From Bremerella alba (GTDB lineage: Bacteria > Planctomycetota > Planctomycetia > Pirellulales > Pirellulaceae), in assembly GCF_013618625.1 (NCBI RefSeq), contig NZ_JABRWO010000005.1:62001-126000 (forward strand): a DNA stretch of 64,000 nucleotides, in the 5' to 3' direction. The position numbers were made by a program, and so were the translations under genes. This document shows, piece after piece, positions 9,308 through 18,368 of the stretch. The notes beneath the pieces are model-generated. The model ran no database searches. It was given only the letters and a program-made list of their open reading frames with translations, and was not told the DNA's origin. The stretch's first letter is position 1. Each line of letters starts with the position of its first letter.

Positions 9308-9949
9308 TTAAGGGATACGACTTGGCTGGACTGTACCGCTTGCCGAAGCACTTGTGGCCTGGGGCGTAGTCGACCAGTTGGCGTTGGGCATAGTGGAAGT
9401 GGTGGGGGGGACCAACGTGGTAGCAGGGGCCGACTGAATCGGGACGACCTCGGTCACTTCGTTAACGTGCATGCCGCTGATATAAGGATTCGAGCTGCTG
9501 GCAGTGGAACTGTTTGTCGCGCCGGTGGTTGCCGTGCCTGAGACGGCAGGCGAACTGGCCGAGGTCGTTCGATTCACCTCTCCGGTGTAGCTGGCCGGCA
9601 CGACGCTGCCGCTACTGGTACTGCTGTTATTACTCGGAGAAGACTCGCTCACGCTTTTCCACTGCTGCTGCCCATAGCTCGACGGAGGTTGGGTTGTCGG
9701 GGCCGTATTGGGGGGAGGCGTAAACTGGGCTGGCGGATTGGTTTGGTAGCCACCTTGAATAGTAGGCGCTTGGTTGGCGGCCGGCGCCTGATAATACGGA
9801 GCCGTCTGGCCAGGCTGCCCGTTAGGTTGCGTGCCAGGTGGGGGAAGACGCTGCGGTCCGTAGACGGCAAAAGGATTCATCTGCGACTGCTGGTTCTGGC
9901 AGCCGACGACAACGAGCAAAAGCAAGCTTACGGAAACGAGGCTTCTCAT
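9308..9949 (-). CDS. Low-complexity lipoprotein
   Basis: 213 residues. An N-terminal signal ends in a lipobox (LVVVGC, Cys17), so it should be lipid-anchored outside the inner membrane. The rest is rich in Pro, Gln, Ser, Thr and Asn with no recognisable domain and looks disordered. ATG 9949 is preceded by AAGGA at good spacing; the frame stays open upstream to 10075 but without a signal. Function unknown. Confidence 0.7.
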   Translation of the reverse strand: MRSLVSVSLLLLVVVGCQNQQSQMNPFAVYGPQRLPPPGTQPNGQPGQTAPYYQAPAANQAPTIQGGYQTNPPAQFTPPPNTAPTTQPPSSYGQQQWKSVSESSPSNNSSTSSGSVVPASYTGEVNRTTSASSPAVSGTATTGATNSSTASSSNPYISGMHVNEVTEVVPIQSAPATTLVPPTTSTMPNANWSTTPQATSASASGTVQPSRIP

Positions 9950-10103
9950 GGGAAATCCTTTTCCGGATACGGCATCTATTTTCCGGCTTTCTGCCGAAGA
10001 AACTGCCATCCTCCCGAAATCAAACCATAGCGTCAGCCCACAACATACTGGCCGACAGCGGCGGGAGATTACCAAAGACCGCTAGCCAGCAGCAAGACGA
10101 ATT

Positions 10104-10137
10104 GCGGAAACCTGAGAGAAATCTCTCAAGTTTCCGC
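10104..10137. terminator. Hairpin 3' of the secreted-protein gene
   Basis: Inverted repeat with outer arms GCGGAAAC/GTTTCCGC and inner arms TGAGAGA/TCTCTCA, one mismatch between them and a very short loop. It lies about 60 bp after the stop of the gene at 10196-10669. There is no T-run, so a terminator or transcript-stabilising role is inferred only. Confidence 0.45.
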
Positions 10138-10195
10138 CGTCTAAATCCGAGCGGTGGTTGCCATTACGGATTGAATGCCGTGCTAGTCCGCACGA

Positions 10196-10669
10196 TTAGA
10201 GTTCGTTCTGGACGATCTTAGGGGTTTGCATCGAAACCGATTTGCCCTTCGCGTCGACAATCTTCGTCACTGGTTCGGCTGCGATGGCATCGCTAGCGAC
10301 GTCTTGATCGACGTAAGGATTCACCACGACCTGTGGCTCAGGAATTGGTCGATCGACCACGTACGAGCTGCTCGGCGTGTACGAGGAAATCGGATAGGGG
10401 CTCATTCCGTAGGGGACGGCCACGCTGTGCGAGTAATGCACCGGTGGGTGCAGTGCGAAGTAGGGAGGCGTTGGAATGTAGCCCAGCGAGCGATTCAACG
10501 AGTAGGGGCCCCACGACCAATTGTTGCCGTAACCGCCACCGCCGTTGTTTCCGAAACCGACCGATCCGGTACGATGGACGATGATGTTACCATCGGCCCG
10601 AGCTTCATTGGTTGAAATAAAACCTGCGGTAATGGCCGTAGCCAACAGCACCAGGAATACCTTGCGCAT
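10196..10669 (-). CDS. Secreted Gly/Tyr/Pro-rich hypothetical protein
   Basis: 157 residues with a clear signal peptide (MRKVFLVLLATAITAGF, cleavage near NEARA-DG). The mature part is rich in Gly, Tyr, Ser and Pro, with GNNGGGGYGNNWSWGPY and repeated Pro-Tyr pairs; no domain recognised. AAGGTG lies at ribosome-site spacing before ATG 10669. Likely an envelope or extracellular structural protein; this is inference. The stop is followed by the hairpin at 10104-10137. Confidence 0.65.
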   Translation of the reverse strand: MRKVFLVLLATAITAGFISTNEARADGNIIVHRTGSVGFGNNGGGGYGNNWSWGPYSLNRSLGYIPTPPYFALHPPVHYSHSVAVPYGMSPYPISSYTPSSSYVVDRPIPEPQVVVNPYVDQDVASDAIAAEPVTKIVDAKGKSVSMQTPKIVQNEL

Positions 10670-10785
10670 CTCAGAACACCTTGCGTGAGCAACCCGACGA
10701 ACCCATCCTTGGTAATTTAATCCTTATCAATTCACCCTAATTACGACCCCTGACAAACGCAAATCCATTTGCCGGTTTTGAACAC

Positions 10786-11922
10786 GTGCCGCATTCTTCC
10801 GATGATTTGACTTCATTGATCCGTCAGCAGGCCCAGCAGCTGGGCTTCTCGGCAGTAGGCATCTGTCCGGCCGTTACCCCGACTGGTCTGCATCGTTTTC
10901 ACGACTGGCTCGACGCCGGCTACGCAGGCCAGATGCAATATTTGGAAGACCGCCGCGACGCTTATGCCCATCCCAAGCACGTGATGGATGGCGTGCAAAG
11001 CATTGTCATGTTGGCCCTCAATTACAAAACCGAGCCCATCCCACCGCTTGAACCAGGGCAGGGGAGGGTCTCGCGGTATGCGTTCGGCGAGCTGGACTAC
11101 CACAACTGGATTCATGCTCGGCTCAAGCAGTTCAAGAAGGCGATCGCCCAGTGGGAGCCGGAAGCTAACGTACGCGGGGTCGTCGATACGGCGCCGCTGC
11201 TGGAGCGAGAATTCGCCCAACTGGCCGGCCTCGGCTGGATCGGCAAGAACACGATGCTGCTCAACAAGCAGCTCGGTAGCATGTTCTTCCTCGCCGCGAT
11301 ATTGATTGACCGGGAACTCGTATTCGACGATCCCCACAACGCCAGTCACTGCGGTACCTGCACGGCGTGCTTGACCGCCTGTCCGACGAGTGCTTTCCCT
11401 CGGCCTGGTGTGCTAGACGCGACGCGGTGTATCTCGTACTTGACGATCGAACTTCGCGACGAGATCCCAGCCGACCTGCGACCAGGACTGGAAGACTGGG
11501 TGTTTGGCTGCGACGTTTGCCAGGATGTTTGCCCGTGGAACAACAAGTCGCCGGTCTCCTCGCACGAGGCCTTCTTTCCGGCCAGTGATCGAGCACCGCT
11601 CAAGCTGCGCGAGCTGTTCACCATGAGCGACGACGACTTTCGCGACCACTTTCGTAAGACGCCGCTCTGGCGTACCAAAAGGCGGGGTATCCTACGCAAC
11701 GCGGCGATCGTCTTGGGTAACCGGCCGCACGCCGACAATATCCCTGCTTTATCGCACGGACTGCAGGATGAAGAGTGGCTCGTGCGAGGCGCGTCGGCGT
11801 GGGCGTTGGGACAGCATTTTCCGGAAGCCGCACACTTGCTAGCAGAGCGTCAGACGGCAGAAGACCACGAGCACGTCCAGCGTGAGATCGAGCGTGCGTT
11901 CGCTAACCGGCCGAACAGTTGA
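10786..11922 (+). CDS. queG: Epoxyqueuosine reductase QueG
   Basis: 378 residues; cobalamin- and Fe-S-dependent enzyme reducing epoxyqueuosine to queuosine at the wobble base of GUN tRNAs. Shown by GRVSRYAFGELDYH, LLEREFAQLAGLGWIGKNT, a ferredoxin-type pair of [4Fe-4S] motifs (CGTCTACLTACPTSAF and CDVCQDVCPWN) and a C-terminal HEAT-like region with WLVRGASAWALG. The start is GTG 10786; no upstream ATG fits the family. Its last 20 bp overlap tail-to-tail with the second dus gene. Other queuosine genes are not in view. Confidence 0.95.
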   Translation: MPHSSDDLTSLIRQQAQQLGFSAVGICPAVTPTGLHRFHDWLDAGYAGQMQYLEDRRDAYAHPKHVMDGVQSIVMLALNYKTEPIPPLEPGQGRVSRYAFGELDYHNWIHARLKQFKKAIAQWEPEANVRGVVDTAPLLEREFAQLAGLGWIGKNTMLLNKQLGSMFFLAAILIDRELVFDDPHNASHCGTCTACLTACPTSAFPRPGVLDATRCISYLTIELRDEIPADLRPGLEDWVFGCDVCQDVCPWNNKSPVSSHEAFFPASDRAPLKLRELFTMSDDDFRDHFRKTPLWRTKRRGILRNAAIVLGNRPHADNIPALSHGLQDEEWLVRGASAWALGQHFPEAAHLLAERQTAEDHEHVQREIERAFANRPNS

Positions 11923-12955
11923 CCTGCTTGTTGTGGATCTCGCCGGAAAGGTAGTGCCCCGGTTGATCGACCGCGTAGAACTCGTCGCGGATCGCTTCCC
12001 AGTCGGCCATCTCGCGGATCCGCACGAACTTTGCGCGAAGTTCTTCTACTTGCGGATGGAGGAACGAATACTTCACGCCGAACTTGCGGAAGTTAGTCAT
12101 CGCCCGATCTTCGCCATATAGTTCGATCACCAGACGCAGGTGCTCTTGGATGATCTCTAGCTGCTCGAAGGTGGTGGGCGGTGGCGGCAACACCTGACCG
12201 GCCGCGAGAGCCCTGGCCTGCTGAAAGATCCACGGATTACCAATCGCACCCCGCGCGACCGTCACTCCGTCGACGCCGGTCTCGTTCATCATGTCGAAAC
12301 AGTCCTGAGCCGAGAACAAGTCCCCGCTGCCCAAGATGGTGCGTTGACCGACGTGCCGCTTCACTTCGGTGAGGAACTCCCAGCGGCTTGGTCCGATGTA
12401 ACGCTGCTGGACCGTGCGGCCATGCACTGTGATGGCATCGACACCACTTTCAAATGCTCCGTCAAGGATCTCGAAGAACTTGTCGCGGCTCTCCTGGGTG
12501 TCGTCGATCCCACGACGCATTTTCACCGTTAACGGCATCTCGCTGGGGACGACATCGCGCGTGCGACGGACGATATCGAGCGCTACCTCCGGCTGGCTCA
12601 GATGAAACCCGCCGCGGCATCGCCCCAAAACCTTCTTCACAGGGCAGCCGAAATTGATGTCGATCACATCGAAGCCAGCTTCGACCAAGCGGGCCGCTCC
12701 GGCAGCAAACTGCTCAGGCTCGGCGCCCATCAACTGCCCCCCGACCGGGTGCTCCTCTTCCGCAATGCTCAGGAAGTGGCGATTTTTTTTCCTATCGTTC
12801 AGCTCGACCAAAAACTTGTCGAGCATCACTTCGCAAATCGTGTACGGGGCCCCCATGCGTCGCGCGATAACGCGCATCGACATATCGCTATACCCCGAAA
12901 GGGCTGCCTGTACGAGCGGAAAATCTAGTTCTAAGTTACCAAGTCGAAGGGCCAT
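11903..12955 (-). CDS. tRNA-dihydrouridine synthase (Dus family), copy 2
   Basis: 350 residues, paralogous to the Dus at 8070-9143 but quite diverged. FMN barrel with VQAALSGYSDMSMR, the catalytic Cys in DINFGCPVKKV, MKMRRG-like lysine region (VKMRRGIDD), AITVHGRTVQQRY, TILGSGDLFSAQDC and VARGAIGNPWIFQ. The usual K-x-x-x-G-x-G after the catalytic Cys is changed to LGRCRGGFHL. Start ATG 12955 (MALRLGNLEL) fits the family better than 13027. Convergent 20-bp overlap with queG. Confidence 0.92.
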   Translation of the reverse strand: MALRLGNLELDFPLVQAALSGYSDMSMRVIARRMGAPYTICEVMLDKFLVELNDRKKNRHFLSIAEEEHPVGGQLMGAEPEQFAAGAARLVEAGFDVIDINFGCPVKKVLGRCRGGFHLSQPEVALDIVRRTRDVVPSEMPLTVKMRRGIDDTQESRDKFFEILDGAFESGVDAITVHGRTVQQRYIGPSRWEFLTEVKRHVGQRTILGSGDLFSAQDCFDMMNETGVDGVTVARGAIGNPWIFQQARALAAGQVLPPPPTTFEQLEIIQEHLRLVIELYGEDRAMTNFRKFGVKYSFLHPQVEELRAKFVRIREMADWEAIRDEFYAVDQPGHYLSGEIHNKQVNCSAG

Positions 12956-13304
12956 AGGGCCGATATTACCTCGAAAATCAATACAACCGGTTTTCTTTAA
13001 CTCAAGAATATCAGGTAAGTGATGCACGAATAGTGCGACTTTCCGTTAGATGCGACTTTTGCATCAAGAGAAACTTTTCGTACACCGAGGAATTTTTGAA
13101 CTTCAGTGAAGACCGTACTCTGGGTGGTCGATATCTGCTCATATAGAACTGTTTCTCATGTTGAATTACCCCATCCAGAAACATTCGTGAGCACACGTCG
13201 CTGGAATCTAAGATCTCCAGCGACGCTTAGGGGTCGAATGGTTACCTGCCCCAACCGTTCGACCCCGTTTTTATTTCTTGACTGATCTTCCTGCAGCAAC
13301 GTGT
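12956..13304. other. Intergenic stretch with candidate plus-strand small RNA
   Basis: 349 bp between the divergent side of dus copy 2 and the zwf stop. No credible protein gene; only very short plus-strand frames (19 codons from about 13051 and 10 codons from 13157). The right half ends in two strong hairpins and a T-run facing the plus strand, which suggests a transcript running left to right through this stretch. Confidence 0.35.
13196..13276 (+). terminator. Tandem hairpins with T-run (plus orientation)
   Basis: First stem CGTCGCTGG/CCAGCGACG (13196-13204 with 13217-13225). Second stem GGGGTCGAA-GGTT with AACC-TTCGACCCC (13230-13243 with 13253-13266) followed by GTTTTTATTT. The T-run is on the plus strand only, opposite to the zwf gene that ends at 13305, so it terminates plus-strand transcription or works in both directions weakly. 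Confidence 0.65.
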
Positions 13305-14750
13305 TTAGTGCAGCACAGGGCACACATCGAACCACTGCCGGCCATGTTCGGCCATCCAGTCGTTCGACTGGTCCGGCCCCCAGAAACCGGGCTCGTACAG
13401 GTGCAGCTTAGGGGCCTGGGCAGAACGCCAGGTCTGAATGATCGGGTCGATGATTCCCCAGGCGAGTTCCACTTCATCGCTGCGAGCAAACAAGCTGGCA
13501 TCGCCTTGCAGGGCATCCAGCAGCAGACGCTGGTAGGCATCGGGCATTTCGCCTTGGAATTCTTTGCAAAAACGGAAGTCCAGGGGAGTGGTCCGGGTCA
13601 TCATCCCTTCGTCGGGAACCTTCGTCTGAATCTGCATTTGCAGACCTTCGGCAGGCTGAATCTGCATCACCAAGCGGCAAGAATCCATATGCGCCTTCTG
13701 ATCGAAGAGCGTATGCGGAGGCTGACTGTATTGAATGACGATCTGGGTGGTGCGGCACGACATGCCTTTACCGCTGCGGAGATAGAACGGCACCCCATTC
13801 CAACGCCAGTTATCGACCCACAACCGTAACGCCGCGAACGTTTCGGTCTGGCTGTCCGCCGGCACGCCTTCCTCTTGGCGGTAGCCTTCGTACTGGCCAC
13901 GAAGTGTTTCTCGGGCGATCTCATCCGACGACATCGGGCGGATGGACTGAAGCACTTTGACCTTTTCGTCCCGCACCATGTCCGCATCAAAGCGAACCGG
14001 CGACTCCATGGCGGTCACCATCAGAAGTTGCAGTAGATGGTTTTGGAACATATCTCGCAGCACGCCGGCCTGGTCGTAGTAACCACCGCGACGTCCCACG
14101 ACCACCTCTTCGGCCACGGTGATCTGCACGTGGTCGATGTAGTTACGGTTCCAGAGCGGCTCGAAGATCGAATTGGCAAATCGCATGACCAACAAGTTCT
14201 GAACCGTTTCCTTCCCCAGGTAATGGTCGATGCGATAGACCTGCTTCTCAGGGAAGACACGATTAACGTCCTTGTTCAACTTCTCGGCCGTACTCAGGTC
14301 GTAACCAAAAGGTTTTTCCAAAACAATGCGTCGGGCGCCTTCTTCCTGATTGGCCAGGCCTGACTCGCCGAGCTGATCGATCGCGGCGGTGTACAGACGA
14401 GGGGCCGTCGATAGGTAATAAACGCGTTCGGCTGGACCGCCTTCGACTTCTTCCAGCAAGGCCTTAAGCCCCTGCAGATCTTCCAGCTTGGTCAGGTCGC
14501 CAGGGTGATAGTAGATGCCGGCAGCGAACTTGCTCCACGACTCTTCTTCAAACTTCTTGCCAGTGAATTCTTCCGTCGTTTTCTTCAAACCGGCACGCCA
14601 GGAGTCGTGCGAGAACTCGGTTCGCGACATGCCAACAATTCGCGTCCCCTCCGGCAGGCGTCCTTTTTTGGACAGCAGATACAGAGCCGGAATTAGTTTG
14701 CGGCTGGTCAGATCACCAGAAGCACCGAAGATGACAAATGTGTGAGACAT
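13305..14750 (-). CDS. zwf: Glucose-6-phosphate 1-dehydrogenase
   Basis: 481 residues of normal length; oxidises glucose-6-phosphate to 6-phosphogluconolactone, giving NADPH, first step of the oxidative pentose phosphate pathway. Rossmann motif VIFGASGDLTSRKLIPALY at the N-terminus and substrate-binding RIDHYLGKETVQN near residues 178-190 are both present. ATG 14750 (MSHTFVIFG) has AGGAAA just upstream; an extension to 14807 is open but unlikely. It is the last gene of a same-strand cluster with gnd and PPi-type phosphofructokinase; 165 bp separate it from the SDR gene. Confidence 0.97.
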   Translation of the reverse strand: MSHTFVIFGASGDLTSRKLIPALYLLSKKGRLPEGTRIVGMSRTEFSHDSWRAGLKKTTEEFTGKKFEEESWSKFAAGIYYHPGDLTKLEDLQGLKALLEEVEGGPAERVYYLSTAPRLYTAAIDQLGESGLANQEEGARRIVLEKPFGYDLSTAEKLNKDVNRVFPEKQVYRIDHYLGKETVQNLLVMRFANSIFEPLWNRNYIDHVQITVAEEVVVGRRGGYYDQAGVLRDMFQNHLLQLLMVTAMESPVRFDADMVRDEKVKVLQSIRPMSSDEIARETLRGQYEGYRQEEGVPADSQTETFAALRLWVDNWRWNGVPFYLRSGKGMSCRTTQIVIQYSQPPHTLFDQKAHMDSCRLVMQIQPAEGLQMQIQTKVPDEGMMTRTTPLDFRFCKEFQGEMPDAYQRLLLDALQGDASLFARSDEVELAWGIIDPIIQTWRSAQAPKLHLYEPGFWGPDQSNDWMAEHGRQWFDVCPVLH

Positions 14751-14915
14751 GGCTTTTCCTGTTTCATACGCCGCGACGAATCGGGGTAAATTCCAGCGAT
14801 CGCCCACAGCGCGAATTCGCGACCGTCTTCTTCCCTCTAGTCAAACTAACGGCTTAAACCATGCAGGCCAATTATGCCCCATGAAATTCCGGGGAATTAC
14901 CCCCGAAAGCTGGGC

Positions 14916-15701
14916 TTAAAACCGCATTGCCGTAAAGCCGCCGTCGACATAAACCGTGGCACCGGTGATGAAACTACCGGCTGCTTGCGACAATAACAAG
15001 ATCGATGCCCCGACAAGTTCTTCGGGTTCACCAAAACGAGCCATCGGCGTTTGACCAATGATGTTATCAACCCGTTCTTTATCAAGGATCTTGCGGTTCT
15101 GTTCGGCCGGAAAGAAGCCAGGGCAGAGCGTGTTGAAACGCACGCCTTGGGTGGCATACTCGCGGGCCAGATTTTTGGTCAGGTTATCGACGGCTGCTTT
15201 CGAGGCCGAGTAGGCGAATACCCGCGATAGCGGCAAGTGCGCTGTCACACTGCCGATGTTCAGGATTGCGCCACCTTGCTCTTGCGCGGACATCGTGGGT
15301 GCAAAAGCTTGGCAAGCGAGATGCGTACCGGTGAGGTTGGTATCTAATACCCGCTGCCAATCTTCGTCGGTGATCTCTTCGTAAGGAACGGAAGAATTAA
15401 CCCCGGCGCAGTTGACGAGCATGTCGACCCGACCGAACTTCTCCAGGCATTGATCGCGTAGCTGAGCCAGCGAATCTCGCGAGAGCGTATCGGCAGCGAT
15501 AAACGCGGCCTTGCCACCGGCAGAGGTGATCCGCTCGGCACGGCTTTCGCCTCGCTGGGCATTCAGGCCGCTCACCACGACGGTTGCTCCGGCCGAGGCC
15601 AGACCTTCCGCGATCGCTCCACCCAGGACTCCGGAAGCCCCGACGACGACGGCGACTTGACCATCGAGCCCGAACATTTTGGTAAGGAAATCAGTTGCCA
15701 T
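14916..15701 (-). CDS. SDR-family oxidoreductase in pentose-phosphate cluster
   Basis: 261-residue classical short-chain dehydrogenase. Cofactor motif VVGASGVLGGAIAEG (TGxxxGxG type), NCAG, catalytic Ser in NIGSVTAHL, YSASK catalytic Tyr/Lys and a C-terminal VYVDGGFTAMRF. Sequence style resembles gluconate 5-dehydrogenase, 2-deoxygluconate 3-dehydrogenase or mannonate oxidoreductases. It lies between gnd and zwf, which supports a sugar-acid substrate, but the substrate is not determined. Start ATG 15701 (MATDFLTKMFG); 15737 is an open alternative. Confidence 0.88.
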   Translation of the reverse strand: MATDFLTKMFGLDGQVAVVVGASGVLGGAIAEGLASAGATVVVSGLNAQRGESRAERITSAGGKAAFIAADTLSRDSLAQLRDQCLEKFGRVDMLVNCAGVNSSVPYEEITDEDWQRVLDTNLTGTHLACQAFAPTMSAQEQGGAILNIGSVTAHLPLSRVFAYSASKAAVDNLTKNLAREYATQGVRFNTLCPGFFPAEQNRKILDKERVDNIIGQTPMARFGEPEELVGASILLLSQAAGSFITGATVYVDGGFTAMRF

Positions 15702-15799
15702 GCTCGCTATCGATCTTTTTCTAGAACTCCCAGGCACTAAGATCGGCCCTGGGAGTTTGTGGCAGGAGAGTTAGATACTCGAATCGGTTAGCCGAGCGA

Positions 15800-17245
15800 T
15801 TAAGACTTTGGCTCGCGACGACGCTGCAGCCATTCGGCATGGAAGGTGCCTTCCTTGTCGGTGCGCTGGAACGTGTGTGCGCCGAAGTAATCGCGTTGGG
15901 CTTGCAGCAGGTTGGCCGGCAGGCGATCGTTGCGATAGCCGTCGAAGTAAGCCAATGCTCCGGCGAACGCAGGGGTCGGAACGCCCAGGTCAATGGCCGT
16001 CTTGACCGAGGCTCGCCAACCGTCTTGCCCCTTGGTAACCGCTTCGGTGAAGTACGGATCCAACAGCAGGTTTTCGAGGTTCGCGTCTTTGTCGAACGCT
16101 TCTTTGATGCGATCGAGGAACTGAGCGCGAATGATACAGCCACCACGCCACAAGAGGGCACAATCGCCGTAGTTCAAACCCCAATCGTGTTCAGCCGAAG
16201 CGGCTTGCAACTGCACGAAACCTTGGGCGTAGCTACACAGTTTGGAAGCGTACAGGGCTTCGCGAACTTGTTCGATGAACTTCGTACGATCTTCGGAAGT
16301 CTTGCCGCTTGGCCCGGTCAGCACCTTGCTGGCTCGCACGCGGGCTTCCTTAGCCGCCGACAAACCACGAGCGTATACGGCGGTCGTGACCAGGGTGCTG
16401 GGCACGCCCAGGTCCAAGGCCAGTTGGCTCATCCACTTACCGGTACCCTTGGCTCCGGCAACGTCAAGGATCTTGTCGACCAGGTAAGCTTCGCCGTCGT
16501 CATCCTTCACACTGAAGATGTCGCGAGTGATTTCGATCAGGTAGCTCTGCAGGTCGCCGCTGTTCCATTGATCGAAGACTTCGTACAGTTCGTCGTTGGT
16601 CAGCCCCAGACCGTGCTTAAGCAGGAAGTACGCTTCGCAGATCAGCTGCATGTCGCCGTACTCGATGCCGTTGTGCACCATCTTCACGTAGTGACCTGCA
16701 CCGCGAGGACCAACCCATTCGCAGCAAGGAATGTCTTCGTTAGGACCGACCTTGGCCGAGATGGCCTGGAAGATTTCCTTGATGTGCGGCCAGGCAGCTT
16801 CACTACCGCCGGGCATCAAGCTTGGGCCCTTCAGCGCCCCTTCTTCACCACCGGAAACGCCTGAGCCGACAAATAGCAGGCCCTTTTCTTCAACGTACTT
16901 GGTACGACGTTCGGTGTCGGCGTAGTGGGTGTTACCACCATCGATGATGATGTCGCCTTTATCCATCAATGGAAGCAGGTCTTCGATCACCGCATCAACC
17001 GCTGGGCCTGCTTTGATCAGCAGCATCACCTTGCGAGGCGCCTTGAGCGACGAGACCAGCTTCTTCAGGTCATGGCAACCGACAAACTGCTTGCCAGCGG
17101 CACGGCCTTCAATGAATTCATCCGTCTTCTCGGTAGTTCGATTGTAGACGGCTACCTTGTAGCCGCGGCTTTCGACGTTCAGGGCAAGGTTTTCGCCCAT
17201 CACGGCGAGACCAATCAAACCAAAATCGCAGGAAGCATCGGACAT
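15800..17245 (-). CDS. gnd: 6-phosphogluconate dehydrogenase (decarboxylating)
   Basis: 481 residues, the long dimeric form. Converts 6-phosphogluconate to ribulose-5-phosphate and CO2 with NADPH. N-terminal NADP fold with GLAVMGENLALNVESRGY, substrate signature FVGSGVSGGEEGALKGPSL, catalytic region VKMVHNGIEYGDMQLI and the C-terminal GLNYGDCALLWRGGCIIRAQ. AGAGGAAAG precedes ATG 17245. It lies 98 bp upstream of the SDR gene in the pfp-HAD-gnd-SDR-zwf run. Confidence 0.97.
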   Translation of the reverse strand: MSDASCDFGLIGLAVMGENLALNVESRGYKVAVYNRTTEKTDEFIEGRAAGKQFVGCHDLKKLVSSLKAPRKVMLLIKAGPAVDAVIEDLLPLMDKGDIIIDGGNTHYADTERRTKYVEEKGLLFVGSGVSGGEEGALKGPSLMPGGSEAAWPHIKEIFQAISAKVGPNEDIPCCEWVGPRGAGHYVKMVHNGIEYGDMQLICEAYFLLKHGLGLTNDELYEVFDQWNSGDLQSYLIEITRDIFSVKDDDGEAYLVDKILDVAGAKGTGKWMSQLALDLGVPSTLVTTAVYARGLSAAKEARVRASKVLTGPSGKTSEDRTKFIEQVREALYASKLCSYAQGFVQLQAASAEHDWGLNYGDCALLWRGGCIIRAQFLDRIKEAFDKDANLENLLLDPYFTEAVTKGQDGWRASVKTAIDLGVPTPAFAGALAYFDGYRNDRLPANLLQAQRDYFGAHTFQRTDKEGTFHAEWLQRRREPKS

Positions 17246-17290
17246 GATGTTTCTTTCCTCTGAGAATTAACGGGAATCAGTTTTTTCGTA

Positions 17291-17395
17291 GTCCCCTCTC
17301 CCCTTGGGGGAGAGGGTTAGGGTGAGGGGGCGAACCCGGTACGCGCTTCATCAACCCTCACCCTAGCCCTCTCCCTGAGAAAGGGAGGAGGGGAC
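17291..17395. repeat. Long imperfect palindromic repeat between HAD and gnd genes
   Basis: G- and C-tract palindrome. The left half (17291-17330) contains CCCTCTCCCCTTGGGGGAGAGGG and a GGGTTAGGGTGAGGG run; the right half (17354-17395) is its near complement (17 of 18 match in the core). The whole can fold into one hairpin of about 40-bp stem. A shorter relative lies at 29578-29601. REP-like dispersed element; may also serve as a transcript barrier. Confidence 0.8.
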
Positions 17396-17435
17396 CAGAG
17401 ATTGGTGCGGTGCGAGGACGCTCCCAGTTATTGAT

Positions 17436-18305
17436 CTAATCGTTGACCGGCCAGCTTGGCTTTTCAGGCAAGTAGCGGTCGAATTCGTCGAGCAACGCCT
17501 GCTGATAATCGCCAGCGAACTCGAGTTTCAGGAACTTATCGATTCCTTCGTCGTAGAATCGTTTCCAGCTGTTTTCTTCGTCGCCCGGATTAATCGGATA
17601 AAACAGGCAGTCGTTGGCAGCGGCTGCTTTGTAGTCGCCAGGAGCGTCGCCGATCATCAGCGTTTGATTCGGTTTGTACTTGGTGGCATTGGTCAGCGTT
17701 TCCTTTTTGTTGCCAGCTTCCTGGCCGCAAATTTCGGTGACGTACTGACGCAAGTCGTGCTCGGTCCATTCTTCGTTCAGAGCATCGTTTGGCGTGGCGG
17801 AAACGACCAGCATGTCGGCCTTGCCGGTCAGCTTTTCCAGGCACTTGCGAACCGAAGGGAAGGGAGCCACGCCGCGAACCATGCCAGCGACGGTCTCGTT
17901 GACGGCCTTCGACCACTTCAAACAGTGGGCCAGGTCTGCGTCGTTGCTCTCGGCGACCTTGGCTTCCAAGGCCGGGTTGCCCAGCTTGGTTTCTTCGGCG
18001 ATCCACTTCTGAAGCGATTCAGGGATGGTGATCTTCGCGCCGCGTTCGATCACTTCTGGGCGTTTCTGCAGCCACTCTAGTGCTTCGACCAGGGCCGGGA
18101 AACGGTTGATACCGCGGCTTTTGGAATACAGATTGACGAACTCGGCCGCTTCGCGAGCGTACTTGCTGACCCCTTGCAGTTCGTAGTAGTTGATTATGTT
18201 AGGAATGAAGCATTCCTTGTGCTTCAGTTCCATCGTGTCGAAGACGCAACCATCGGAGTCGATGCCCACAAGAAACTCTTGCTTCGGCTGAATCTGGTAG
18301 ACCAT
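17436..18305 (-). CDS. HAD-superfamily hydrolase in pentose-phosphate cluster
   Basis: 289 residues. HAD motif I VGIDSDGCVFDT gives the nucleophile Asp16 and acid/base Asp18; motif II is VVSATPND, and motif IV MIGDAPGDYKAA. A long helical cap of about 130 residues sits between motifs I and II. Likely a phosphatase or phosphomutase for a small phosphorylated metabolite; the genes on either side (PPi-type phosphofructokinase and gnd) suggest a sugar phosphate, but this is inference. ATG 18305; 63 bp after the pfp stop. Confidence 0.85.
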   Translation of the reverse strand: MVYQIQPKQEFLVGIDSDGCVFDTMELKHKECFIPNIINYYELQGVSKYAREAAEFVNLYSKSRGINRFPALVEALEWLQKRPEVIERGAKITIPESLQKWIAEETKLGNPALEAKVAESNDADLAHCLKWSKAVNETVAGMVRGVAPFPSVRKCLEKLTGKADMLVVSATPNDALNEEWTEHDLRQYVTEICGQEAGNKKETLTNATKYKPNQTLMIGDAPGDYKAAAANDCLFYPINPGDEENSWKRFYDEGIDKFLKLEFAGDYQQALLDEFDRYLPEKPSWPVND

Positions 18306-18368
18306 GGTCGTTCGTTCTCGCTATCCGTTTAAATGGTTGCTGTGGGGGGTCAATTCGATGCGTATCGA

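Noticed and set aside
9142-9369. 75-codon plus-strand frame between dus and the lipoprotein
   Set aside because: Starts inside the start codon region of dus copy 1, no ribosome site, and runs into the lipoprotein gene antisense.
15839-16864. 341-codon plus-strand open frame
   Set aside because: Mirror of gnd; open only because of codon bias on the other strand.
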